A DNA stretch of 64,000 nucleotides from Massilia sp. H-1 (GTDB lineage: Bacteria; Pseudomonadota; Gammaproteobacteria; Burkholderiales; Burkholderiaceae_D). This document shows positions 1-8,695 of this stretch, piece by piece. The stretch's first letter is position 1. The number at the start of each line of letters is the position of its first letter. The translations under genes were made by a program, and so were the position numbers. The stretch spans positions 5,332,001 to 5,396,000 of the forward strand of contig CP087969.1 of assembly GCA_024703915.1 (NCBI GenBank), in the 5' to 3' direction. The notes beneath the pieces are model-generated. The model searched no databases and was not told the DNA's origin. It saw only the letters and a list, made by a program, of their open reading frames with translations.

Positions 1-34
1 TCTGCAACTACTTAGCGACTACTACGCGCCCTCC

Positions 35-1641
35 ATGCACTCTAAAATCCTCATTCTCGATTTCGGTTCCCAGGTAACCCAGCTGATCGCGCGCCGCGTG
101 CGGATGCCGGTGTGTTCTCGGAAGTCTATCCCTACGACGTCAGCGACGAGTTCGTGCACAACTACGGCGCCCATGCATGATCCTGTCGGGCAGCCACAAC
201 TCCACGCTGGATGGCGAATCGCCGCGCGCACCGCAAGCGGTGTTCAGAACTCGGCGTGCCGGTGCTCGGCATTTGCTACGGCATGCAGACCATGGCAGCC
301 CAGCTGGGCGGCAAGGTCGAGAACGGCAAAGTGCGCGAATTCGGTTACGCCGAAGTGCGCGCGCAGCCACACGGCACTGCTCAAGGGCATCAACGACTTC
401 GTCACCGACGAAGGCCACGGCATGCTGAAAGTCTGGATGAGCCACGGCGACAAGGTGCTCGACATGCCGCCAGGCTTCAAGCTGATGGGCGACACGCCTA
501 GCTGCCCGGTGGCCGCCATGGCCGACGAGGAACGCCGCTTCTACGCCGTGCAGTTCCACCCGGAAGTGACCCACACCCAGCAGGGCAAGGCCATCCTCGG
601 CCGTTTTGTGCACGAAATCTGCGGTTGCAAGTCGGAATGGAACATGCCCGACTACATCAGCGAAGCCGTTGCCAAGATCCGCGACCAGGTCGGTACCGAT
701 GAAGTGATTCTCGGCTTGTCGGGCGGCGTCGATTCGAGCGTGGCTGCCGCGCTGATCCACCGCGCCATCGGCGACCAGCTGACCTGCGTGTTCGTCGACC
801 ACGGCCTGCTGCGCCTGGACGAAGGCAAGATGGTCATGGACATGTTCGCCAAGAACCTGGGCGTGAAAGTGCTGCGCATCGATGCCGAAGACCAGTTCCT
901 CGGTCACTTGCAAGGCGTTTCGGATCCGGAAGCCAAGCGCAAGATCATCGGCCGCGAATTCGTCGAAGTGTTCCAGGTCGAAGCGGGCAAGCTCAAGAAC
1001 GCCAAGTGGCTGGCACAGGGCACCATTTACCCGGACGTGATCGAAAGCGCGGGCAAGGGCAAGAAGGGCCAGACCATCAAGAGCCACCACAACGTGGGCG
1101 GCTTGCCGGAAACGCTGAACCTGAAACTGCTCGAGCCGCTGCGGAGCTGTTCAAGGATGAAGTGCACAAACTCGGCGTGGCGCTCGGCCTGCCGCATGAC
1201 ATGGTGTACCGTCATCCGTTCCCTGGTCCTGGCCTGGGCGTGCGCATCCTCGGTGAAGTGAAGAAAGACTACGCGGACTTGCTGCGCCGCGCCGACGCGA
1301 TCTTCATCGAAGAACTGCGCAATACGCCATGCGAACTGCCTGCGCTCGAATCGATCGATGCGGGCGAAGCACCGAAGAACTGGTACGAAGCGACCAGCCA
1401 GGCGTTTGCCGTGTTCCTGCCGGTCAAATCGGTGGGCGTGATGGGCGATGGCCGCACTTACGAGTGGGTGGTTGCCTTGCGCGCGGTACAGACGCTGGAC
1501 TTCATGACGGCGCAGTGGGCGCACCTGCCGCACAGCTTGCTGGGCAAGGTGTCCAACCGCATCATCAATGAAGTGCGCGGCATTAACCGTGTTGTGTACG
1601 ACATTTCCGGGAAGCCGCCTGCGACTATCGAATGGGAATGA
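35..1641 (+). CDS. guaA: GMP synthase (glutamine-hydrolysing), sequence-damaged
   Basis: Converts XMP to GMP with glutamine and ATP in cytosolic purine synthesis. The amidotransferase half carries the GICYGMQ nucleophile segment and the FHPEV histidine motif. The synthetase half has the PP-loop [10 protein letters not shown], and the C-terminus ends in the usual TIEWE. The reading frame breaks near 101, 173, 246, 366 and 1142, each by one or two bases in positions that are invariant in the family; the recurring change is loss of a C or CG in GCGCG runs. I treat these as sequence errors, not decay, because this is a core gene and every segment between breaks is perfectly conserved. Its 3' end is the likely ICE insertion site. 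Confidence 0.97.
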
Positions 1642-1686
1642 TGTGAAGTTTGGCAACGGCGCGGACACGGCGCCGTTCATCAATCT

Positions 1687-1713
1687 AAACCCCTGATTTT
1701 CAGGGGTTTTTTT
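1687..1713 (+). terminator. Rho-independent terminator after guaA
   Basis: A 10-bp perfect stem (AAACCCCTGA / TCAGGGGTTT) with a 3-base loop runs into a T tract, 45 bases after the guaA stop. It would end guaA transcription before the integrase. The 220 bases from here to the integrase hold no gene that I can see. Confidence 0.85.
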
Positions 1714-1935
1714 CGTCCGTACCAGTCGCAACAGGCAAAGACAGGCAAGGACGAGCAGCACGATTTGATGGTTCCCATGATGGCAGCGGTTCATCGGGAT
1801 AGGATTTTCAAGGTTGGTTCCATCGTCTGAAAATTGCGCCGATGATGGCATCTTGGATGCTTAAGTTGTTGAATTTATTGAGGAAAATGCGTTAAAAACG
1901 CGCTTTCCCGAAGATGGTATCGAGAGGAGGTTGTC

Positions 1936-3145
1936 ATGCTGTCAGACGCAAAGATCAAGAGCCTCAAACCGCGGGAGCGCATCTACAAGATCACGGACCG
2001 CGATGGCATGTACGTCTCGGTTCTACCATCAGGAACCATTTCGTTTCAGGTATAACTATCGGATCAACGGGCGGCAGGAGACGGTCGTGCTCGGACAGTA
2101 CGGCGAACATGGACTGAGTTTGAAGGAGGCACGCGAAAAGCTCGATCAGGCCAGAAAGGCACTGGCGCAAGGAGTTTCTCCCGCCAGACAAAAGACGCGG
2201 GAGCGTGGCAAGGCCGCCGCCGCCGAGACCTTCGGGCAATGGGCCGAGCTCTGGCTCAAGAGCCACAAGATGGCCGACTCGACGAGGGACATGCGCCGTT
2301 CTGTACTCGAACGCGATCTGCTCGCGCCGTTCGGCAAGTTGAAAATGTGGGAAATCACGCACCAGGACTTGCGTGCCTTGTGCGACGCAATCGTCGGCCG
2401 GGGCGCGCCTGCGACAGCGGTACATGCACGGGAAATCGTGATGATGGTGTTCCGGTATGCCAATGAACGTGGGCACCGATACGAAAATCCGGCCGACATG
2501 GTGCGACCGCATACGATCGCCACCTTCGTGCCCAAGGACAGGGCATTGAGCGTGGATGAAATCAGGATCGCCTACAAGTATCTCGAGTACGTGGCGACAT
2601 TCCCCACGATTAAGCTGGCGGTCAAGTTGCTATTGCTGACCATGCTGCGCAAGTCCGAGCTGATACAGGCGCAGTGGAGCGAGATCAATTTCACGAGCGC
2701 CCTGATGATCATCCCCGGGGAGCGTATGAAGCGCCGCAACCCGCACATCGTCTACCTGGCGCGACAAGCGCTGGATATGTTTGTGGCCCTGCGCACGTGT
2801 GCGGGCGGATCTCGCTATGTGTTTCCATGCCGGTACGACCCGGATGCGCACATGAGCAACGCGACCCTGAACCGGGTGCTGACGGTGCTATGCAAAGCGG
2901 CGAGAGACGACGACCAAATCATCGCCGATTTCAGTCCCCACGATCTACGCCGGACGGCTTCGACCCACTTGCATGAGGCTTAGGCTACAACACAGACTGG
3001 ATCGAGAAGTGCCTCGCGCACGAGCAGAAGGGCGTGCGCGCCGTGTACAACAAGGCGGAGTATGCCGAACAGCGGCGCGATGCTGCAGGATTGGGCCGAT
3101 ATGATCGATCGCTGGACTACGGGTCGGGGCGAGGCGGGGGTATGA
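1936..3145 (+). CDS. int: Tyrosine recombinase (ICE integrase)
   Basis: Catalyses site-specific integration and excision of the element. The N-terminus (MLSDAKIKSLKP) is the DUF4102-type arm-binding domain of the P4/prophage integrase group, followed by an SAM-like core domain and the catalytic domain with R in MLRKSEL, H-x-L-R-R in SPHDLRRTAST and the late H in CLAHEQ. The start has a strong AGGAGG site. Three errors break it: one extra base near 2044, a corrupted GCCGGC site at 2978-2985 that makes a false TAG, and a missing AT near 3080. The repaired protein has about 400 residues, normal for the family. Its place just after guaA in the same direction is typical of guaA-targeting islands. 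Confidence 0.93.
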
Positions 3146-3368
3146 TGGATGCCCCCGTATGCTGGGACTGGATCCAGGCATCAATTTCTCCCAGATCCCA
3201 TGCGACCAGGCGTGGCGAGATTGCAAACCGGCGCGGAAATTCGCCACGTTTTTCCATGTCCAGGATTGTCCGGTCGGATAAGGGGATTTTCCTCAGTAGT
3301 TGCTTGCGGTTGATGAGCACACGGCCTGGGGCCAAGGCGATTAACTTTCTTTCGGTGGTGTCGTTCAT
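3117..3368 (-). CDS. alpA: AlpA-family regulator / excisionase-like protein
   Basis: Small DNA-binding protein of 83 residues with the MerR-like winged helix of AlpA. The recognisable run is RVLINRKQLL, then IPLSDRTILDME, a GEFPRRF turn and VAWDLGEIDAWI. In ICEs and P4-type prophages AlpA proteins activate or assist excision by the neighbouring integrase. I chose the start at 3368 because it gives the family length; the open frame extends further upstream without family character. The 3' end overlaps the integrase 3' end by 29 bases, convergently. A TTTTGTA-N12-TACAAAA palindrome lies 71 bp upstream and may control it. Confidence 0.88.
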   Translation of the reverse strand: MNDTTERKLIALAPGRVLINRKQLLRKIPLSDRTILDMEKRGEFPRRFAISPRLVAWDLGEIDAWIQSQHTGASIIPPPRPDP

Positions 3369-3438
3369 GGTCGCTATCTCCCTTTGTGATGATGAATCGG
3401 CATCGACAATCGAGGCCAATTGCTGAGTTGCACGAAAA

Positions 3439-3464
3439 TTTTGTAGGCATATATTTATACAAAA
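3439..3464. promoter_or_regulatory. Operator-like palindrome A (TTTTGTA-N12-TACAAAA)
   Basis: Two perfect 7-bp inverted half-sites are separated by exactly 12 bases, in the gap between alpA (leftward) and the GNAT-like gene (rightward). The same architecture recurs before other transfer operons in this window. An AT-rich stretch inside the spacer could hold the -10 region. Confidence 0.7.
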
Positions 3465-3574
3465 ATTATGCGCCATGAGTCGCCTTGTTTTATGCGTTCG
3501 GTCAAATGCGCGGGGCTGCGACATGGCTTTGGAGCCAGGCTGCCGGTGCGGCCACCACTTTTTCAGGAGTTGAA

Positions 3575-4396
3575 TTGATTACGTCTTCGCTCAGAAGTAA
3601 AGGCTATCCACATGGGACTTATGACCGCCCGGCCATCCGCATTGTGGAAGCCCGGGCGCCCGGCAGTGCGGAGGGCGATACAGTCAGGCTGCTTGTTGAG
3701 CGCAAGGAAGCCAATGACAACGGCTTCCAGCCAGATTTGCATCTTCTATTGGCTGCTGCGGGACGATGACACGCACTCGGAAATTCCAACCGGCGAATTT
3801 GCCGGAGCCTATGACAGCGCTTGCGCCGACATTTCCCTGACCGCGTCGTGCTTGTCGACAGGCGGCTATGTTGTCATCGATCCGCCATCCTTACGTGGCT
3901 TAAGCATCTCGGTACCTACTTCATGGATGAAATTGTTCACTGGGCAAAACAATGGCCCGAGGCCGAGATCCGGCCAATTACCTTGTTGGCCGGGCAGGCG
4001 ACTTCCGACAACCGGGACCGGCGGAATCGGTTTTACGAGCAATTCGGAGTTCGTTTCGAGTACAGCGATGCACAGCAAAATGCTTAAGCATCGCGGTGCC
4101 CATGCGTGCCAGCGAATTGCGGCAGGTTGACGCCTGGAAGGCCCACATTACTGAACATAACGCCATTCTGTACCTTGCTTCGCTGCTGGGAAAGGAAGCG
4201 TATGCCGCGCATGACATCCAGCGGATGCGGCGCGAGCTCAAAGTGCACTTCGAGGAACGCTCCCTCGCGCGTGCGCATCCATGGAAATGGTTATGCAGGA
4301 CGATGCGGCACTCGCCACGACTGGCGACGCTTTTCTGCGTGCTGCTGGCTTTTGTGGCTTAGCTCTGCCTGGATGTTCGCCCGCGCATTCCCGTGA
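3575..4396 (+). CDS. GNAT-like acetyltransferase with C-terminal membrane segment
   Basis: Repaired, this is one protein of about 270 residues. The middle carries RGRHLGTYF, matching the acetyl-CoA-binding R/Q-x-x-G-x-G/A motif of GNAT folds, then RRNRFYEQFGVRFEY, typical of the last GNAT strand. The C-terminus has a basic stretch and a hydrophobic helix (LATLFCVLLAFVAGSAW), so it could be membrane-anchored. The TTG start follows AGGAG; a frame change near 3760 joins the first 60 residues. Corrupted GCCGGC sites at 3898, 4082 and 4357 each create a false stop, and restoring them joins the pieces seamlessly. The substrate is unknown. It is the first rightward gene of the element after the integrase. 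Confidence 0.6.
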
Positions 4397-4637
4397 CCAA
4401 TGACGCTTGCCACAAGCGGGGTGAGGCAATTCGGTTGGCGCCTGATGGCAAGTACGACGAAAGGTTTATCGCGGCCAGGCAAATTGGGTACGGTTCTCTA
4501 TCGAGGCCCAGCGTCGTCACTGTGCAAAAAACGCGAGGAAGCCATCTTAGGCGCGCACGCGCTGGGTCGCTGCGCGACTGGGCGGCCTTGCTTACCGCTT
4601 ACCCCCTGAACTGCCTGGAAGTGAGTGCCCAGCGCTA

Positions 4638-4678
4638 TCAAGGGTTGCGCCAGCACACCCCGCTGGCACAACCCTTGA
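4638..4678. repeat. 17-bp inverted repeat with 7-base loop
   Basis: The arm TCAAGGGTTGCGCCAGC faces GCTGGCACAACCCTTGA with one mismatch (16 of 17 pairs). No T tract follows, so it is not a simple terminator. Confidence 0.85.
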
Positions 4679-4824
4679 GCCGCCGCTTGCGCTGTAAGGC
4701 CTACCCCGCGCACGGCACTAAGGTGCAGCAGTGCCCGCCAAAACGGGCGTCGGCGCAAAGGCCCGCCGTCTCCCGTTCTCGCGGTTGCTGCCGCAAAGGC
4801 CACGATGCAGCACGGGCCGCATCG

Positions 4825-4900
4825 CCCATGTCGCCAATCCCCCACAAGCCCCCGATCCCCTGCGAGGGGGCTTGTGGGGGGATAAACGCACGACATGGGC
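4825..4900. repeat. Nested perfect inverted repeats
   Basis: An outer perfect 10-bp pair (GCCCATGTCG at 4825-4834 and CGACATGGGC at 4891-4900) encloses an inner perfect 15-bp pair (CCCCCACAAGCCCCC at 4839-4853 and its complement at 4866-4880) with a 12-base loop. The concentric layout could form a cruciform. A function as origin, transfer site or strong transcription barrier cannot be separated from sequence alone. Confidence 0.85.
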
Positions 4901-5064
4901 TGGAAGCCGCGGCCCGCAACCTCTGCTGCTGAAACCCCGCCCATCCCAACCCTTCCCGTGAGGGAAGGGCTTTCCCCACCCCCGCCCGCCCAGGCGGGAG
5001 CGAGAGAGGATCAAGCGAGAGGATCAGACCTGATGCCTTTCTAACCTTCAATAGGGAGAAAATC

Positions 5065-5891
5065 ATGAAGCTAGCATCCAAGTTCGATGACAACGCAACA
5101 TCGGTACGCTCGAGTGTTCCGCTCACCGATGACCAGATCCGACGTGTCGCGCCGTCCATCTTTGCGCTGGAGAAGCATGTGAGCCGGTCCGAACGCTACA
5201 CGTACATTCCGACAATTGAAATACTGCAGGGCTTGAGGGCCGAGGGCTTCCGCCCATTCATGGCGTGCCAGTCGCGCGGGGACTGCCTCGAAACGCGAGT
5301 ATGCCAAGCATATGCTGCGCCTGCGGCATGCAAGCCAGATCGACGGCGACGAGGCAAACGAAATCATTCTGCTTAATAGCCATGACGGCAGCTCTGCATA
5401 TCAAATGCTCATGCGCGTCTTTCGATTCGTATGTGCGAACGGCATGGTCTGCGGCGACGTGCTCAGCGACATCCGCTTCCGTCATTCCGGCAATGTCAGG
5501 GACGACGTCATCGAGGGGGCGTGCCGCGTGCTGGAAGACTTCGAGCTTCTGGACGCACAGAAAGACGACATGAAAGACTTGCCATTGTCGAACAACGAGC
5601 AGCTGGCTTTCGCGCGTGCCGCGCTGTGGCTCCACTTACGATCCTTCCGCCGGGCTTACTCCCGTGACGGAACACCAGGTTCTCCAGGCCAGGCGACCGG
5701 AGGATGCACGCAATGATCTCTGGCGCACCCTGAACCGGGTGCAGGAAAACATGGTCGGTGGCGGAATTCGGGGACGCACGGCGACCGGCCGGAACCGAAC
5801 AACCAGACGTGTGGGGGCCATCGATCAGAATATCAGGTTGAATCGCGGACTGTGGGTGCTGGCGGAGGAAATGCAGAAACTGAAAAGCTGA
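5065..5891 (+). CDS. DUF932 (phage/plasmid-like) family protein
   Basis: Resembles the DUF932 proteins common on plasmids and ICEs: an N-terminal IPTIEILQGLRAEGFRP segment, then HMLRLR, a central EIILLNSHDGSSAYQM core, FVCANGMVCGD, and a C-terminal ARNDLWRTLNRVQENM..GG segment followed by RLNRGLWVLAEEM. The molecular role of the family is not known. The ATG follows AGGGAG. Frame changes near 5285 and 5630 break it in the printed sequence, but the three parts join into about 275 residues, the usual family length. It stands alone between the inverted-repeat gap and the convergent mob genes. Confidence 0.8.
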
Positions 5892-6011
5892 TCCGCCGGG
5901 ATCACCCGCGCGCGTGCTCGCCGTCGGGCAGCTACCGTGAACAACCGCCGCGAAGGTTTGGCTAAACAATTAGGCCGCGGTGGATCTTCAACCGGTTGTG
6001 GCGCCGCTTGC

Positions 6012-6658
6012 CTAGAATGCGGCCCACAGCGTTGCAAGAGAGATGGCCGACAGCAGAACGGCGCCCATCAGCAATCCGCCGCGCTGACGCATACGGAGCG
6101 TCGCGCGTATGCCAGAGGGATCCGAGGGATAAGGACATGCCGATAACGGCGGCCATCCATCCTGCAGGCGTGCGCGCCAGCGTCGTGAAGACATAGGCAG
6201 GAAAGTTTGTGCCCGAAGGCGTCGGTGCCCAGAAGGGAACGTGGCCACTTGCCATCAGAAATCCCAGCATCGTGCACAGGCTACCGAACAGAAGGAGTGC
6301 TACCGTCAGGAATGCGGCACACTGCAAATTTTTCGCGACGATCACGCGACGACGCGACGGTCTCGCTCGTGCGGCTGACCGCGTCCGACAGCGAGGCGAG
6401 CGCGCGCCTGGTTTCCAGATCGGCCATGGCGGCGATCGCAGAACGCTGTGCCTCGACGGAACATTGCATGTGTTCAGCGATCATTTGGGGATATTTTCGG
6501 TACATGGCGTCATAGGACTCGAGTGCGATCAGCACGAGCCACAGCGCATCATTTTCTTTGAGCCCCAGCGCATCACGCACGTGGTACAACCTTTTCACCT
6601 CGGCTTCGGACGGCTGTCGGCCAATCAGCCTGGCGAAAGCCTTCTCAACGTTGGCCAT
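6012..6658 (-). CDS. MobE-like mobilization-region membrane protein
   Basis: The first half (MANVEKAFARLIGRQPSEAEVKRLYHVRDALGL...) is soluble and helical; after a frame change near 6340 it continues into three hydrophobic segments (CAAFLTVALLLFGSLC, WMAAVIGMSLSLGSLW and GGLLMGAVLLSAISLATLW, the last reached after another frame change near 6120). It overlaps the 3' end of the ParA-like gene by 14 bases, so the two are translationally coupled. The position matches mobE in the mobC-mobD-mobE operon of IncQ2-type plasmids; sequence similarity to MobE is not something I can prove by eye. Confidence 0.6.
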
Positions 6659-7335
6659 GGAACAGGCCCGCCAGGTTACGGTGGACTTCCGTACGCCATC
6701 GTGTCAGTTCCGCCCGGTTGCCGATTGGTAGCGACTTCATTGCCGAAGTGATGGACAGGCGCTTGCTGTAAAGATCGTCGCTGACGCGGTCGGCGAGATC
6801 GGGGAAGGTCATCGATTGGCCCATGGCGCCTTCGACCTGGGTACGCAGCTTTGAATTGTTGTAAAGCTCAAATTTCTCCTCGGCGCCAAAGTACCCATTG
6901 CGCACGACATGCATGCGCGACCCCGCCAGCGCAATCATGTAATCGTTGAGAAGCTCGAGGCTGTCGTGCTGCCGGTTGATCACCCAGAGCGTGATCAGCT
7001 TTCTGTCCAGTTCCGCCAGCGTGTTGTTCAGCGTTTCGCCGTATGCCGCTACGCCCCGATTGTTCCGGGCAGCAGTATTGACCACAATCACGGCATCCGG
7101 ATGCTTGTCGCAGATGTTGATGAAATCGATCCAGCCGTCTGCCTCGTCGAGGTCGACCAGCTCGGCAGGGAAGCTCCTTGTGATACATTTTCCACACGTC
7201 CGGGTTGGACGTGTCGGATTCGACAAGCAGCGGTGCTGCGCCCTGGGCCAGCATTGCATCGAGAACCCCGACCGTCACGACGCTTTTGCCGACGCCTCCC
7301 TTGCATCCGCCAATAATCCAGATGTCTTTTGCCAT
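6645..7335 (-). CDS. ParA/MinD-like P-loop ATPase (MobD-like)
   Basis: Deviant Walker A motif GGCKGGVGKSVV at residues 9-20 marks the ParA/MinD/CobQ superfamily; VESDTSNPDVW supplies the A' region and AVIVVNTAA the region after it. Such proteins in mobilization operons (MobD of IncQ2, TraL of IncP) help relaxosome processing or recruitment. The frame shifts near 7190, after the codons for YHKELP, and then continues to GLFHGQR. The start sits 12 bases after the repaired stop of the MobC-like gene, with a GGGG ribosome site. Part of the leftward mob operon divergent from the relaxase. Confidence 0.82.
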
Positions 7336-7347
7336 GTCATTCCCCTG

Positions 7348-7750
7348 TCAAAGTTCGTCGCTGTCCTCGCGTATTTGAAAGCCGCCCGTGGCACGCTGCG
7401 TCGCAGCGCTCGTGGCTGTTGCCGGGCCTTCCGGCGACACAACATCAGCGGGCTGGATTTCTCCTCCTGATTTCGTCTGGCTCTTTCTAGCGCTTCGTCG
7501 CTTTCCTTTACCTGGTGCTTAGCTGCCGCATGTAGCGCCGGAGGGTGGACAGGGAAATTTCCATCCCATTTTCCTTCAGAAGGTCAGCGATGGTGTCGAC
7601 GGAGTAGCCCTTGCTGATCAGACCCTCCAGCACGTCCCAAAGCAGGCCGACCGCATCGCGGGAAGTAACCGTCTTCTCGCTTTCGGTAAGATCAGGAAGC
7701 CCGGAGAGCTTGTCGCGGATCTCGAGGATGTTCCTGACGCGGTGCTTCAT
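7348..7750 (-). CDS. MobC/TraK-like oriT accessory protein
   Basis: Starts at MKHRVRNILEIR after a clear GGGAGGA site. A helix-turn-helix-like segment (GYSVDTIADLLKENGMEISLSTLRRYM) is the hallmark of small plasmid proteins annotated MobC/TraK that bind oriT. In the printed sequence it stops at a TAA or TAG made by the corrupted GCCGGC site at 7517-7523. Restoring that site extends the protein by a basic, Ser/Thr-rich tail ending in REDSDEL, whose TGA lies 12 bases before the next gene. That exact fit is good evidence for the repair. First gene of the leftward mob operon. Confidence 0.75.
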
Positions 7751-8390
7751 GCATTCCTCCCTAACTGCATCAAGATGGCGAACCGCAGTGACCACGAGAT
7801 TCCGTCGGCGTTCTGTACACGTGCGACAGATTAGAGCGGAAAGAATGCTGCGCGTTCCTTCGTTCGGCACGACCTGTCTCAATATGAGCGCGGTCTGTTC
7901 CACGAATATTCCCGGATTCGCACGAGAGTGACTGAACACATTCCCGTCTTTATTCCAGAAGATGACCGAAAGCGTTCCTCAAATTGGACGAATGCGATTC
8001 AAAATCGTTCCGAAGTGCGGCGACAAGCGTGACAGCGAATCGACGAGCGGCGGTGCACAAGAGTGACCGTCGTCGTTCCTTCTGGCCGACCGTGCCGCCG
8101 CAAATTGGTTTCCACAACTCCTTCCGATTTCGTGTCTGTTCGATTCCCCGCAACTGCCGAAGCTTTGTCCCCGTGCGTTCCTTTGTTAACGGGATTGCAC
8201 AGCGATATATTGGACCAAAGGATAAGGAGGCAGAAGGGGACAGGGTAGGATCTGCTCCACCGCCGCACAGCGGCGATGAAGCAGCGATGACGACGCTCCA
8301 GTCGTTCCACTCCCTGCGCTCTGCCTATCTTCCTGCTCAGGGCTGCGCCCCGAGACCCCGTCCGCGAATCCGGAACCTGCGAGGCCAAAA
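7751..8390. other. Divergent mob intergenic region, candidate oriT
   Basis: A 640-base gap between the divergent mob operons, the place where oriT lies in IncP and IncQ2 systems. It is lower in GC than its flanks and contains many spaced TTCC words, three of them in a fixed TGACYG-N6-TTCC frame. I could not identify a nick site with certainty. Confidence 0.6.
7929..8079. repeat. Three TGACYG-N6-TTCC repeats
   Basis: Units begin at 7929 (TGACTG-N6-TTCC), 7963 (TGACCG-N6-TTCC) and 8064 (TGACCG-N6-TTCC), all on the same strand with the same 6-base spacer. They may be binding sites for the MobC-like or MobB-like proteins encoded on either side. Confidence 0.6.
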
Positions 8391-8694
8391 ATGAGCAAGA
8401 GCGAAGTGCGCCACAAGACCGCCGAGATCCGCTTCCGCGTCGCGCCCGGCGACCTGTATCTCCTGCGCGCCAAAGCGGCCGATGCTTAAGCCAGACGCTG
8501 CCCGCCTACCTGGTCGCCTGCGGTCTCGCGCAAGCAAGACGCGCTCCACGATGCAAGACCACATCGTCCAGGAGCTGCGCGCCCTGGGCGAACAACAGCG
8601 TCGCCTGTTTCACGAAAGCGGAGGCAAATCCGTCCCGGAACTGAGCGCCATCGTTGCCGAACTGGTCACCGCCATCCGGCGCATCGGAGCCTGA
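8391..8694 (+). CDS. MobB/MobC-type relaxosome accessory protein
   Basis: Starts MSKSEVRHKTAEIRFRVAP, the beta-strand opening of ribbon-helix-helix relaxosome proteins, followed by LYLLRAKAADAGQTLPAYL. A corrupted GCCGGC at 8484-8491 and a nearby indel split it; the remainder (STMQDHIVQELRALGEQQRRLF..) is a helical C-terminus ending RRIGA. About 100 residues repaired. Its TGA is followed by the relaxase ATG at 8696, one base later. This order (small RHH protein then relaxase) is that of mobB-mobA in IncQ2 plasmids. Confidence 0.72.
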
Positions 8695-8695
8695 C

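Larger units (their letters stand above)
4397..5064. other. Gene-free segment rich in inverted repeats
   Basis: No coding frame here has start, ribosome site and family character. The segment holds one long hairpin (4638-4678) and a nested pair of perfect inverted repeats (4825-4900), plus smaller GC-rich palindromes. Together with its place beside the mobilization genes, this suggests a cis-acting site such as a replication origin of the excised circle; this is inference. Confidence 0.5.

Noticed and set aside
140-1090. Long leftward ORF opposite guaA
   Set aside because: A shadow of the real gene in a GC-rich genome.
35-1641. guaA as a true pseudogene inactivated by ICE insertion
   Set aside because: The breaks are scattered single-base errors and each segment is fully conserved up to the normal C-terminus.
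1642-1935. tRNA or tmRNA as the integration target
   Set aside because: No cloverleaf-like sequence with a TTC-GAA-type arm is seen next to the integrase; the guaA 3' end explains the site.
7750-8390. CRISPR array suggested by spaced TTCC words
   Set aside because: Units are short, spacing is irregular apart from the three described motifs, and there are no long identical repeats or cas genes.
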